Counted from the stretch's first letter, positions 24,684 through 32,848 are shown. The stretch is 38,051 nucleotides of DNA from Anaerolineae bacterium (GCA_015490995.1 WFWT01000055.1:1-38051); one strand, 5' to 3'. Numbers and translations are program-made. The notes: a model not told the origin generated them from the sequence alone.

Positions 24684-25940
24684 ATGATCAGCTTCGAAAT
24701 TCCGGAAGCGATCCAACAACAGCGGCAGTTGTTCGAACAGCTGGCCCGGGAGGTCATGCGGCCATATGCCCGGTACTACGACGAGCACGAACACGAAATT
24801 CCCTGGGAATATGTGCGTCGCATTTGGCCGTTAATCAAGATGGAGTGGGCCCAGCGTGTGACCCAAGCCGAGCGCGAGCTGGCCGGCAAAGGTCGTGAAC
24901 AGAAACGGCAAGGGCCACAGGTGCCCTTCAACCTGCAACTGGTGTTTATGGTGGAGATGCTCTCCTGGGGAGATGCGGGCATCTACCTGTGTACACCGGG
25001 ACCCGCGTTAGCGGGCTTTGCCATCCACGCGGCAGGTACGCCGGAACAGCGCGTGCGCTTTCTGAAACGCTTCGCGGAGGGAGACCCCAAGTGGGGGGCG
25101 ATGGCCATTACCGAGCCTGGGGCCGGTTCAGATGTGTCCGCCATCAACACGACCGCGGTGCGGGAAGGGGACGAATGGGTGATCAATGGCGAAAAAATTT
25201 TCATCACCAACGGCTGGCTTGCCCTAGAAGCGTCAGAAGGGCTGGTAGTGGTGTGGGCGACGGTGGACAAACGGGCCGGCCGAGCCGGTATCAAGTCCTT
25301 CGTTGTGCCGGCAGGCACCCCGGGTGTCAAAGTGGCCAAGCGTGAGCACAAACTGGGCATTCGGGCCAGCGATACGGCAGCCTTGGTATTTGAAAATTGT
25401 CGCGTCCCCCTCGACAATATCCTCGGAACCCCGGAGGTGCAGCGGTCGGACACCAAGGCCGGCTTTAAAGCCGCCATGGTGACCTTTGACACATCACGAC
25501 CGGTGGTGGCGGCCAGTGCCCTCGGGATCGCCCGCGCGGCCATTGAGTTCGTCAAGGAGAAGTTAGCCGAGCAGAACATTGAGATCCCCTACGGTGTTCC
25601 CAAACACCGTCTGACCGCGGTACAACGGGACATCCTGCACATGGAGGCGATGCACAAAATGGCCTGGTTGCTCACCTTACGGGCAGCTGCGATGAGCGAC
25701 GCACGACAGCCCAACGCGCTGGAAGCTTCCATGGCCAAGGTAAAGGCAGGAAGAGCTGTTACGTGGATCACCCAGAAAGCCGTGGAGATCCTGGGACCCC
25801 TGGGGTACTCCACCGAGTACCTGGCCGAGAAGTGGATGCGCGACGCGAAGATTAACGATATCTTTGAGGGCACCGGTCAGATCAACACGCTTATTGTGGC
25901 CCGTCGTATTCTGGGTTATAGTAGTCGAGAACTGAAGTGA
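24684..25940 (+). CDS. acyl-CoA dehydrogenase, probable catalytic subunit of a heteromer
   Basis: 418 residues from the ATG at 24684, preceded by AGGAGGGGAGG; the TTG at 24651 is too far upstream. The FAD loop ITEPGAGSDVS (T143-D150), EWVINGEKIFITNG and RASDTAALVFENCRVP are intact, and the catalytic Glu is E395 in DIFEGTGQIN. The RxxFGxxI motif is absent from its expected place (EKLAEQNIEIPYGVPKHRLTAVQ), and the GG of QxxGGxGY is GP (VEILGPLGYS). It therefore lacks the motifs that the upstream dehydrogenase retains. The gap between the two genes is 29 nt, so co-expression and a mixed alpha/beta enzyme are likely. It probably oxidises a bulky or branched acyl-CoA. Confidence 0.9.
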   Translation: MISFEIPEAIQQQRQLFEQLAREVMRPYARYYDEHEHEIPWEYVRRIWPLIKMEWAQRVTQAERELAGKGREQKRQGPQVPFNLQLVFMVEMLSWGDAGIYLCTPGPALAGFAIHAAGTPEQRVRFLKRFAEGDPKWGAMAITEPGAGSDVSAINTTAVREGDEWVINGEKIFITNGWLALEASEGLVVVWATVDKRAGRAGIKSFVVPAGTPGVKVAKREHKLGIRASDTAALVFENCRVPLDNILGTPEVQRSDTKAGFKAAMVTFDTSRPVVAASALGIARAAIEFVKEKLAEQNIEIPYGVPKHRLTAVQRDILHMEAMHKMAWLLTLRAAAMSDARQPNALEASMAKVKAGRAVTWITQKAVEILGPLGYSTEYLAEKWMRDAKINDIFEGTGQINTLIVARRILGYSSRELK

Positions 25941-25958
25941 TGGAGGGCACCGTCTCCC

Positions 25959-25998
25959 GGATGGTGACGGCCGCATCTTGTTTCGGTCGTCACCGTCC
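25959..25998 (+). other. strong intercistronic hairpin
   Basis: Arms 25959-25973 and 25984-25998 pair along 15 bp with two G-U wobbles, closing a 10-nt loop. There is no T-run afterwards, so it is not a classical terminator. It separates the dehydrogenase pair from the racemase-like gene and may set relative expression or mRNA processing. Confidence 0.65.
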
Positions 25999-26018
25999 TT
26001 CCCGTCGGAGAGAAGACC

Positions 26019-27170
26019 ATGAAAGCACAGCCCTTGCACGGCCTACGGGTGTTGGACTTCGCGCACTTGCTCCCCGGTGAATGGGTGACCTTCTGGTTGT
26101 GCCAGCTCGGGGCGGATGTCATCAAGGTGGAGCGCCCCGGCACTGCCCGACTGCTGGGGATTGACGAACGACACCCGTATCGATCTGCCCTCAACCGGGG
26201 GAAACGTTCCATTGTGTTAAACCTCAAACGTGAAGAGGATCGAGCCGTTGCCCGCCGCCTGATAACGTGGGCCGATGTGCTGGTCGAAGGGTTTCGACCG
26301 GGCGTGATGGACCGGCTGGGGCTTGGATACGAGACAGCACGAACCATTAACCCCCGTTTGATTTATTGCAGCATCAGCGGATTCGGCCAACAAGGACCGG
26401 ACCGCGCACGGCCCGGTCATGATAACGTGTACCTTGCCCTGGCCGGTCTGCTTGATGTCCATCGGGATGCGTCGGGGGTGCCTCGGTTGTATCCCTTTCA
26501 GCTGGCGGACGTGGGCGGCGGGACATTTCCCGCGCTGGTCGGCATCCTGGCGGCGCTCTGGGCGCGCGAGCGCACCGGTGAAGGCACCTATGTGGACGTT
26601 GCTATGCTAGAAGGGGCGTTAACATGGGCATACTTGCTCCTCCCCAGCCTGCACGGTGGGCCACACGTGGATTTGTGGTTAGCCGGGCTCCAGGGCATGC
26701 TACCCTGCTATGGCATTTATGAAACCCGCGATGGTCACTACATTGCCCTAGGAGCCCTGGAGCCCCATTTTTGGGCGGCTTTTTGTCGGGCGGTGGATCG
26801 GCCGGAATGGCAGGGAAAGGCCTACGATCCTGCACTACGGGATGAGGTGGCAGCTCTCTTTCGACGCCATCCTCTGGCAACGTGGTTAGGCCCGGACGGT
26901 CGTGGGGGAATCCTCAACCCCCAGGAAGTGCCTGTAGCCCCTGTACGGGACTTGGCCACGGTGGCCGTAGATGAAGCCCTTTGGAAGGCAGGCGCGCTGG
27001 TGCGCGATGAACACGGTCGTGTACACCCGGCCATTCCCCTGCGTTTCGAAGGCCAGCGTCCGCCGCCTGTGATTGAAGTGCCTGCTCCAGGCGAACACAC
27101 AGAAGATATCCGCGCCCTGGTAAACCACCTGACCGAACAGGAAACGACGAATGAGCCCGATGTCACGTGA
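26019..27170 (+). CDS. alpha-methylacyl-CoA racemase-like protein (CaiB/BaiF family III)
   Basis: 383 residues. The family III CoA-transferase fold is evident: LRVLDFAHLLPGEWVTFWLCQLGADVIKVERP and NRGKRSIVLNLK. Residues match alpha-methylacyl-CoA racemase better than CoA transferase: H134 in GHDNVYLALAG, D164 in LADVGGG and E248 in LGALEPHFW correspond to the His126/Asp156/Glu241 set of the Mycobacterium tuberculosis enzyme, with almost the same spacing (30 and 84 residues). Such racemases interconvert 2R- and 2S-2-methylacyl-CoAs so that dehydrogenases can use them. It follows two acyl-CoA dehydrogenases and overlaps the hydrolase gene by 20 nt. A CoA-transferase role remains possible. Confidence 0.85.
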   Translation: MKAQPLHGLRVLDFAHLLPGEWVTFWLCQLGADVIKVERPGTARLLGIDERHPYRSALNRGKRSIVLNLKREEDRAVARRLITWADVLVEGFRPGVMDRLGLGYETARTINPRLIYCSISGFGQQGPDRARPGHDNVYLALAGLLDVHRDASGVPRLYPFQLADVGGGTFPALVGILAALWARERTGEGTYVDVAMLEGALTWAYLLLPSLHGGPHVDLWLAGLQGMLPCYGIYETRDGHYIALGALEPHFWAAFCRAVDRPEWQGKAYDPALRDEVAALFRRHPLATWLGPDGRGGILNPQEVPVAPVRDLATVAVDEALWKAGALVRDEHGRVHPAIPLRFEGQRPPPVIEVPAPGEHTEDIRALVNHLTEQETTNEPDVT

Positions 27171-28068
27171 GGAGGCCTTGCCCGCGGACCTGTTCGTGGT
27201 GCTGGGCGGGCAGGGTACTCTGTGTCACTTGGCGCCGGCAAACGGCTTTCCTCCTCAGGTTTACACGCCACTGGTAACTGCGCTGGCCGACGTAGGCCGT
27301 TTCATCGCGCTGGTACCGCTGGCCATGAGGGCGGTGATCCCTCCGCCCCGTAAGCTGACCTGGCACATGCTGGCCGAGGAGATGGCAAACCACCTCCAGG
27401 CGTACGGACTTCAACAGGTAGTTGCTATCGGACATTCCCTGGGAGGAGTAATGAGCCTTCTGGCCGCCGCTCGATACCCGAGTTTGTTCCGGGCTCTGGT
27501 GTTGATGGACCCGGTAATATTACCACCGGCCACCCTCTGGATGTTGCGGTGGCTACGCCGTGTAGGGCTGGAAGGACGGTCAGCGCTGGTACGAGCAGCT
27601 CGTCGTCGGCGGCGAGTGTTTCCCAACCGTGAGGCCGCGCGCGAACGGTACCGACGTCACCCGTTTTTCGCCGCCTGGCATCCTCAGGCTTTCGAGGCGT
27701 ACGTGCACTACGGATTGCGGGAGCGCGCGGATGGTTCGGTGGAACTGGCCTATTCCCCGGATTGGGAAGCGCGGGTGTTTGCCACCGTGCCCATAGATAT
27801 CTGGCAATGGATCCTACGCGTGCGGCTGCCCACATTGGTGGTGTACGGCGCACGTTCCGACACCTTCCGGCGCTCGGCAGCGCGCCGATTGCAACGGGTA
27901 TGGCCCCATGCGCGATTTGTAGCTTTGGCCGACGCGGGGCACATGTTTCCTCTCGAGGAGCCGGAGCGCGCCGCCCGGGCAATACGGCCTTTTCTGGCCG
28001 AAGTGGGGACGGCCTTTTCCGACCCGGAGGACGGTTCTCCCCAACACAAAAAGGGCGGTGCCCTATAA
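27151..28068 (+). CDS. alpha/beta hydrolase
   Basis: 305 residues with an alpha/beta-hydrolase fold. The oxyanion/entry segment is LAPANGFPPQVYTPL, the nucleophile elbow GHSLGG places Ser96, the likely acid is the Asp of VVYGARSDTF and the histidine is in LADAGHMFPLEEPE. A lid-like insertion rich in Arg (RAARRRRRVFPN) follows the elbow. The substrate is unknown; in this operon, release of an acyl chain from CoA or opening of an ester would make sense but is only inference. The ATG at 27151 lies 20 nt inside the racemase-like gene. The stop codon falls in the loop of the cold-shock gene's terminator on the opposite strand. Confidence 0.88.
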   Translation: MSPMSREEALPADLFVVLGGQGTLCHLAPANGFPPQVYTPLVTALADVGRFIALVPLAMRAVIPPPRKLTWHMLAEEMANHLQAYGLQQVVAIGHSLGGVMSLLAAARYPSLFRALVLMDPVILPPATLWMLRWLRRVGLEGRSALVRAARRRRRVFPNREAARERYRRHPFFAAWHPQAFEAYVHYGLRERADGSVELAYSPDWEARVFATVPIDIWQWILRVRLPTLVVYGARSDTFRRSAARRLQRVWPHARFVALADAGHMFPLEEPERAARAIRPFLAEVGTAFSDPEDGSPQHKKGGAL

Positions 28069-28081
28069 AGGACACCGCCCT
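28048..28081 (-). terminator. rho-independent terminator of the cold-shock gene
   Basis: Arms 28052-28063 and 28070-28081 pair at 11 of 12 positions around a 6-nt loop. On the minus strand the hairpin is followed by TTTT and then GTG, and its stem already ends in T, giving a T5 run. It starts 23 nt after the cold-shock stop codon and lies mostly inside the last codons of the convergent hydrolase gene. There is no T-run on the plus strand. Confidence 0.85.
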
Positions 28082-28103
28082 CTGCGCGTGTCTGGGAGAG
28101 TGC

Positions 28104-28322
28104 TTATTGCTGGCCGAGCCGGACTACATCCGCGGCCTGCAAGCCTTTCTTCCCCTGCACTACGGTGAATTCGACCAGTTCACCCTCGTCCAGTGTTCGG
28201 TAACCGGAGCCCACGATGGCTGTATAGTGCACGAAGACATCCGGTTCACCTTCACGGGCAATGAAACCATATCCCTTGCTCGCGTTGAACCACTTGACAC
28301 GACCTGTAACACGCTCACTCAT
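28104..28322 (-). CDS. csp: cold-shock domain protein (CspA family)
   Basis: 72 residues forming one cold-shock domain. RNP1 is KGYGFI and RNP2 is VFVHY, preceded by the usual [16 protein letters not shown] start. CspA-type proteins bind single-stranded RNA and DNA and act as RNA chaperones. The ATG at 28322 has an AAGGAGAAG site. A near-consensus promoter at 28492-28520 gives a leader of about 160 nt, and a terminator lies just downstream, so this is a one-gene transcript. Regulation through the leader is likely by analogy with E. coli cspA. Confidence 0.96.
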   Translation of the reverse strand: MSERVTGRVKWFNASKGYGFIAREGEPDVFVHYTAIVGSGYRTLDEGELVEFTVVQGKKGLQAADVVRLGQQ

Positions 28323-28491
28323 TGCAACTTCTCCTTCTGATACTTACAAAATGTGAATGGAATCGCCGTCGGTGAGGGGCTTACGCAGGTGAAGCACAAC
28401 CACACTGGCGAGGGTAGCCTTCCGGGGGAAGTGCTGCCACTTCGATGGGCCCGTCCTTCGTACTGCGTATGCTCCCTTTCCGACATCTGCC

Positions 28492-28520
28492 ACTATAACA
28501 CACCCCAGGAAGGGTGTCAA
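28492..28520 (-). promoter_or_regulatory. near-consensus promoter and long leader of the cold-shock gene
   Basis: On the minus strand, a perfect TTGACA (28520 to 28515) is followed by 17 bp and TATAGT (28497 to 28492). The start near 28485 leaves a leader of about 160 nt, which contains a perfect 6-bp GAAGTG/CACTTC hairpin (28428-28443) and several shorter ones. Confidence 0.75.
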
Positions 28521-28553
28521 ATCCACGCTCCTGTTTCGAGACGGTGTCGGGGA

Positions 28554-28570
28554 GAGGGGTTTTTCCCCTC
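28554..28570. repeat. inverted repeat with T5 loop upstream of the pncC-like gene
   Basis: GAGGGG and CCCCTC arms (6 bp) enclose TTTTT. It sits in the 366-nt gap between the divergent cold-shock and pncC-like genes. No T-run follows the stem. The remainder of the gap up to 28688 has no gene and no clear plus-strand promoter. Confidence 0.35.
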
Positions 28571-28688
28571 CGTACTCCTGAGAGGTAGGAGATGGCGCCG
28601 CAGTTCATCCGGAGTAGAATACATGGTCGACTTGGCCCTGAACGTTGGGTGATTGGGCAGAGCCGACCTTAACACGGAGGGGCACACG

Positions 28689-29216
28689 ATGTCACCGGTA
28701 AACCTTGCAATGGTCACCGATGAGATCCTGTTCAACCTGGCCACCGCGGTGGGAGAACACCTGCAGGCACGAGGGCTTACCCTGGCGGTAGCAGAAAGCT
28801 GTACCGGCGGGTTGCTCGGTCACTGGATCACCGAAGTGCCCGGCAGTTCCCGCTACTTCGTGGGTGGCATCATCGCTTACAGCAACGAGGTCAAGCAGCG
28901 GTTGTTAGGCGTTCCTGAGACGGTACTTGAGCAGCACGGCGCGGTAAGCCGGCCGTGCGCGCAGGCCATGGCCCGTGGAGTACGAGAACGATGCCAGGCT
29001 CATCTGGGCATCAGTGTGACCGGCATTGCCGGACCTTCGGGGGGCACCGTAGAGAAACCGGTGGGCCTGACGTACATCCACCTGGCAGCCCCTGAAGGTG
29101 ACTGGTGGGAAGCTCACCGCTGGACCGGCAACCGCACTCAGAACAAACGGGCCTCGGTAGCAGCGGCCTTACAGTTGCTGTATCGATACTTGCAGGGCGA
29201 GCTCACGGCCGAATGA
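28689..29216 (+). CDS. pncC: CinA C-terminal domain / nicotinamide-nucleotide amidohydrolase-like protein
   Basis: 175 residues from the ATG at 28689, with GGAGGGG upstream; the frame opens at 28653 but without support. Signature segments are LAVAESCTGGLLGHWITEVPGSSRYFVGGIIAYSNEVKQRLLGV, AVSRPCAQAMARGVRERCQAHLGISVTGIAGPSGGT and EKPVGLTYIHLA. PncC removes the amide of nicotinamide mononucleotide, recycling this by-product of NAD metabolism; the Ser of ESCTGG is the expected nucleophile. The stand-alone form lacks the N-terminal MoaB-like domain of full-length CinA. Its 3' end overlaps the convergent L,D-transpeptidase gene by 14 bp. Confidence 0.92.
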   Translation: MSPVNLAMVTDEILFNLATAVGEHLQARGLTLAVAESCTGGLLGHWITEVPGSSRYFVGGIIAYSNEVKQRLLGVPETVLEQHGAVSRPCAQAMARGVRERCQAHLGISVTGIAGPSGGTVEKPVGLTYIHLAAPEGDWWEAHRWTGNRTQNKRASVAAALQLLYRYLQGELTAE

Positions 29217-30177
29217 TGACCGGCATCCCGATGTAAGCCATCTCGAACAGAATACTGGCTGCCCAATCCTCCAACATAATACACCCAAAAGTCACGGGTT
29301 GCCCTACCAGGCCCTCCCACACTTTAGCGCCGGTATCCGCGTCCCAAGGCAGGCCGTGAATTCCGTTTTCAGTGCTGCCGGCCCAGTAGATGCCCAACCA
29401 ATAGGGCATGTAAATGTTCCACGCGGAACCGTACGCCACAGGTATCTTGCTCTGGATGCGGAAGGTGCCGTACCGGGTGGGATATCCGGGGCGTCCGGTA
29501 GAACAGCGCCACGTGTACAACAGCTGTCGTCCCCGGTACAACCAGCAAGTCTGCCGAGAGACACTGACGATGAACTGCAAGCCTTCACCCGCGACAGGTC
29601 CAGGGGCCGAAGCCTGCGAAGGGATCACCAGCCGTTGGCCTACATAGATGCGTGACGGGTCACGCAGGTTGTTAGCTTCCGCCAACGCCCTCACGGAAAC
29701 GCCAAAGCGCGCCGCAATCGCGCTCAGGGTATCTCCCGCTTGCACCGTGTAAACCCGGCGCGCGGGGCGTGCAGTGTCCCCTTGACCGTTACTCCCTCCC
29801 GTAGGAACACGCAACCGCTGCCCCACGTACACATAACTGGTCGTGGAGAGGCCGTTCACCCGCGCGAGTTCGGCCAACGAAACCCCAAACCGTTGGGCAA
29901 TGCCCGTTAGCGTGTCCCCGCGACGCACTATGTAAGTGGAAAAACCGTCGGCTGCCTCCTGGGCCGAGGGAATGTACAACCGTTGCCCTACGTAAACCAG
30001 CGCGTCTGGAGACAGGTCGTTCGCCCGCGCCAACGCGTGCCGCGAGATGCCAAAGCGCTGCGCAATGCCCCACAACGTGTCCCCAGGTTGCACCACGTAC
30101 TCGTGTGCCCAGACGACAACAGGCACGGCCAACAAAAGAATGACCGCTCCCAAAATTCCGGTCAACGTACGCCGCAT
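29203..30177 (-). CDS. exported triple-LysM L,D-transpeptidase (YkuD domain)
   Basis: 324 residues. A signal peptide (residues 1-24, likely cut after VVWA) is followed by three LysM domains at about 26-71, 80-125 and 141-186, each with the GDTL..IA.RFGVS core, and a YkuD domain from about 205. The active-site region has H274 (IHGLPWD) and C299 in VTFGCIMLED, where the usual SHGC is TFGC. The nucleophilic Cys and its upstream His are present, but the second His is Phe. YkuD enzymes make 3-3 peptidoglycan cross-links or attach proteins, and the LysM domains dock it on glycan. A promoter with TATAAT lies at 30379-30408. Confidence 0.9.
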   Translation of the reverse strand: MRRTLTGILGAVILLLAVPVVVWAHEYVVQPGDTLWGIAQRFGISRHALARANDLSPDALVYVGQRLYIPSAQEAADGFSTYIVRRGDTLTGIAQRFGVSLAELARVNGLSTTSYVYVGQRLRVPTGGSNGQGDTARPARRVYTVQAGDTLSAIAARFGVSVRALAEANNLRDPSRIYVGQRLVIPSQASAPGPVAGEGLQFIVSVSRQTCWLYRGRQLLYTWRCSTGRPGYPTRYGTFRIQSKIPVAYGSAWNIYMPYWLGIYWAGSTENGIHGLPWDADTGAKVWEGLVGQPVTFGCIMLEDWAASILFEMAYIGMPVIIRP

Positions 30178-30378
30178 ACTTTTACCCTCCCCCAGGGCGT
30201 TCGCAGAGGCCCTGCCCCACGTCTACGGCCCGCACAGGACCTTCTCTACCCACAATGACGTCTTACAGCCTGTGGAAGTCACGCGGTTCGTCCTCTTCAC
30301 GCCACCTCTCGCACGAGACCTCGTCCCCCGCGTTTTTACAGACCCAACAGCCCTTTGCCTTTCCGTAAAAGCACGGGT

Positions 30379-30408
30379 ATTATACCCCCGAATCATCGAC
30401 CGGGCCAA
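30379..30408 (-). promoter_or_regulatory. putative promoter of the LysM-transpeptidase gene
   Basis: On the minus strand, TTGGCC (30408 to 30403) is followed by 18 bp and a perfect TATAAT (30384 to 30379). The -10 lies in a near-palindrome GGGTATAATACCC, which might also be a repressor site. The leader would be about 195 nt. The rest of the 30178-30559 gap shows no gene. Confidence 0.5.
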
Positions 30409-30559
30409 GGGGTCGGCGTTGCCCCTTGCCGAAAAGTGACCTGACCGCGGGAGGATACGGATATGGCCCGGTGAACGTGTCCGGCAAGGGCCTCCCGATC
30501 ACCCCCACGGGAGGAACATTTCCGTCCAAGAAAACCCCGAACCCAGGGAGGTATGTTCC

Positions 30560-32002
30560 ATGGCCATCCAATTTGGCACCGACGGTTGGCGTGCGGTGAT
30601 CAGCGATGAATTCACCTTCGCTAACGTGCGCAAGGTGGCCCAGGGCATCGCGGATGTCTTTCTCTCACGGAGCGAGGCGCAAGGGGCTTCCCACGCGCCT
30701 CGCCTGGTGGTAGGCTTTGACACCCGCTTCCTTTCCGACCGTTACGCCCGAGAGGTGGCGTGTGTCCTGGCTGCCAACGGCATGACCGTTTACCTTACCC
30801 AAGGTGATACCCCCACGCCTATGGTCTCCCACGCGATTCGCACGCTGGGCGCGGACGGCGGCGTGATGATTACGGCCAGCCACAACCCGCCTCGTTACAA
30901 CGGCATCAAGATCAAAGCAGCCCACGGCGGACCCGCCACCCCTGAATTCTGTCGCCAGGTAGAGCAGGCTATCCAGGCCAACGAAACCGCCGACCGGGCA
31001 CCTCGCTATATGCCCTTTGGCGAAGGGGAACGGCAGGGATATATTCATCGCTTTGATCCGTTTCCTGCCTATCGGGATCACCTATTTACCCTGGTGAACA
31101 CGGAACGTATCCAGCAGGCCGGGCTTCGCGCGGTGGTGGACCCCATGCACGGCGCGGGGCGACGCTACTTTGCCCGGCTCTTGGCAGAAGCCGGAGTAGA
31201 GGTGCAGGAAATCCGGGGGGATATGAACCCTGGGTTTGGAGGGGTACACCCGGAACCCATCGCGCGTAACTTGACCGCGCTTGTCGAACAAGTACGGTTA
31301 TGGGATAATGCGTTTGGCCTTGCCACCGACGGCGACGCAGACCGCATTGGCGCGGTGGCGGAGGATGCTACCTTTGTGGACCCCCATCGCATCCTTTCCC
31401 TGGCTTTGCGCTACCTTGTGACGGTGCGTCGACAGCACGGCGCGGTGGTAAAGACCGTTTCCACCACCCTGATGGTCAACCGACTTGCGGCCGCGTATAG
31501 CCTGCCCCTGTACGAAACCCCGGTGGGATTTCATCACATTGTGGAACACATGTTGACCGATGATGTGCTCATCGGAGGGGAGGAATCCGGCGGCATAAGC
31601 ATTAAAGGGCATATTCCCGAAGGGGATGGCATTCTCATGGGCCTGTTGCTCGCCGAAATTGTTGCCCACGCGGGCAGTTCGCTGCGGGACCTGGTGGCGG
31701 ACCTCTACGCCCAGGTGGGCCATTACGCGTACGCGCGGGAGGATCACCGCGTACCTCCCTTTGCCAAGGCCAAGCTAGTGGAACGACTGGCGGGCGATCC
31801 TCCGGCCACCTTAGCCGGACGCGCGCTCAGGGCCGTGAACACCTTGGACGGCGTGAAATACATCCTGGACGATGCGTGGTTGCTCATCCGACCGTCGGGA
31901 ACCGAGCCCGTGTTGCGCATTTATGCCGAAGGCCCGGACAACGAGACAGTGCGTGAACTGCTGGAAACCGGGCGTCGACTAGGGCTGAACGCTATTCCGT
32001 GA
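30560..32002 (+). CDS. phosphoglucomutase/phosphomannomutase family enzyme
   Basis: 480 residues with all four alpha-D-phosphohexomutase motifs: the phosphoserine loop TASHNP (S107), the magnesium loop DGDADR (257-262), the sugar-binding GEESGG (340-345) and the phosphate-binding RPSGTEP (444-450). It interconverts hexose 6- and 1-phosphates; glucose versus mannose preference cannot be settled from motifs. Glucose 1-phosphate would feed nucleotide-sugar synthesis, including that needed by TreT, but the two genes are not linked. The ATG at 30560 has an AGGGAGG site. It is first in a plus-strand run of four metabolic genes. Confidence 0.92.
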   Translation: MAIQFGTDGWRAVISDEFTFANVRKVAQGIADVFLSRSEAQGASHAPRLVVGFDTRFLSDRYAREVACVLAANGMTVYLTQGDTPTPMVSHAIRTLGADGGVMITASHNPPRYNGIKIKAAHGGPATPEFCRQVEQAIQANETADRAPRYMPFGEGERQGYIHRFDPFPAYRDHLFTLVNTERIQQAGLRAVVDPMHGAGRRYFARLLAEAGVEVQEIRGDMNPGFGGVHPEPIARNLTALVEQVRLWDNAFGLATDGDADRIGAVAEDATFVDPHRILSLALRYLVTVRRQHGAVVKTVSTTLMVNRLAAAYSLPLYETPVGFHHIVEHMLTDDVLIGGEESGGISIKGHIPEGDGILMGLLLAEIVAHAGSSLRDLVADLYAQVGHYAYAREDHRVPPFAKAKLVERLAGDPPATLAGRALRAVNTLDGVKYILDDAWLLIRPSGTEPVLRIYAEGPDNETVRELLETGRRLGLNAIP

Positions 32003-32032
32003 CATACTCATTTCACCACAGGAGCACCGGCA

Positions 32033-32848
32033 ATGAGCACATACACCACAATGGAAACGCTCCTTACTCCGACCACCCTCGCTCGGGTAGAGCACATTGC
32101 CCGGGAGGCCGGTCGTCGCGTTCGAGCCCACTTTCAGGCCGCGTTTAACGTGTGGGAAAAAGCTCCCGGGGACCTTCTCACCGACGCGGACGTCGCCGCG
32201 CACCGGTATATTGTCCAGGCACTGGCCGACGCGTTTCCCCACGTTCAGGTGTGGAGCGAAGAAGGGGAAGCGCCCGCCCACCCGGAGCGTCCCCTCTGGT
32301 TAGTGGACCCGGTCGACGGCACGACGAACTTTGCCCATCGCTTTCCGGTGTTTGTGGTCAGCCTAGCCCTCTGGTGGGAAGGCCGACCGGTGCTGGGCGT
32401 GGTGTACGACCCCTTGCGTGACCAGCTCTTTTCGGCACTTCGGGGGCACGGTGCTTTCCTGAACGGGGAACGTCGACTTAGTGTAACGGCCACCCGTCAC
32501 CTCGATCAGGCCCTGGTTGCGTGCGACTGGACTCGCGGGCCCGGCCGTCCTCACCTGCTCGCCGCGGTAAACGCCCTTGGACTGGAGGTACAGGCCCTTC
32601 GCTGCCTGGGCGCCGCGGCCCTGGGGCTCGCCTACGTCGCTGCCGGATGGCTGGACGCGTACTTCAACGCCCAACTCCAACCGTGGGACTTCGCGGCCGG
32701 CGTGGTGCTGGTCGAGGAAGCCGGCGGCCTCACGTCCGATTGGCAAGGTGCTCCCTTACCCCTGGGGACAACCACCGTGCTGGCCGCCACGCCGCCACTC
32801 TACCCGGTTGTGCAGTCCCGTCTCAGCATGTGCAGTACCTGTAAGTGA
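32033..32848 (+). CDS. inositol monophosphatase family protein
   Basis: 271 residues. Metal-binding residues of the family are present: SEEG (E76, E77), DPVDGTTNF (D92 and D95) and PWDFAAG (D219). The lithium-sensitive IMPase superfamily includes inositol-1-phosphatase, fructose-1,6-bisphosphatase and PAP phosphatase; this short form fits inositol monophosphatase or a bacterial FBPase-like member. Substrate is uncertain. The gene starts 30 nt after the phosphohexomutase, with a GGAG site before the ATG at 32033; an in-frame ATG at 32051 is an alternative. Confidence 0.9.
   Translation: MSTYTTMETLLTPTTLARVEHIAREAGRRVRAHFQAAFNVWEKAPGDLLTDADVAAHRYIVQALADAFPHVQVWSEEGEAPAHPERPLWLVDPVDGTTNFAHRFPVFVVSLALWWEGRPVLGVVYDPLRDQLFSALRGHGAFLNGERRLSVTATRHLDQALVACDWTRGPGRPHLLAAVNALGLEVQALRCLGAAALGLAYVAAGWLDAYFNAQLQPWDFAAGVVLVEEAGGLTSDWQGAPLPLGTTTVLAATPPLYPVVQSRLSMCSTCK

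Noticed and set aside
25959-25998. Hairpin as an intrinsic terminator
   Set aside because: The stem is strong but no T-run follows, and the downstream gene is closely spaced in the same direction.
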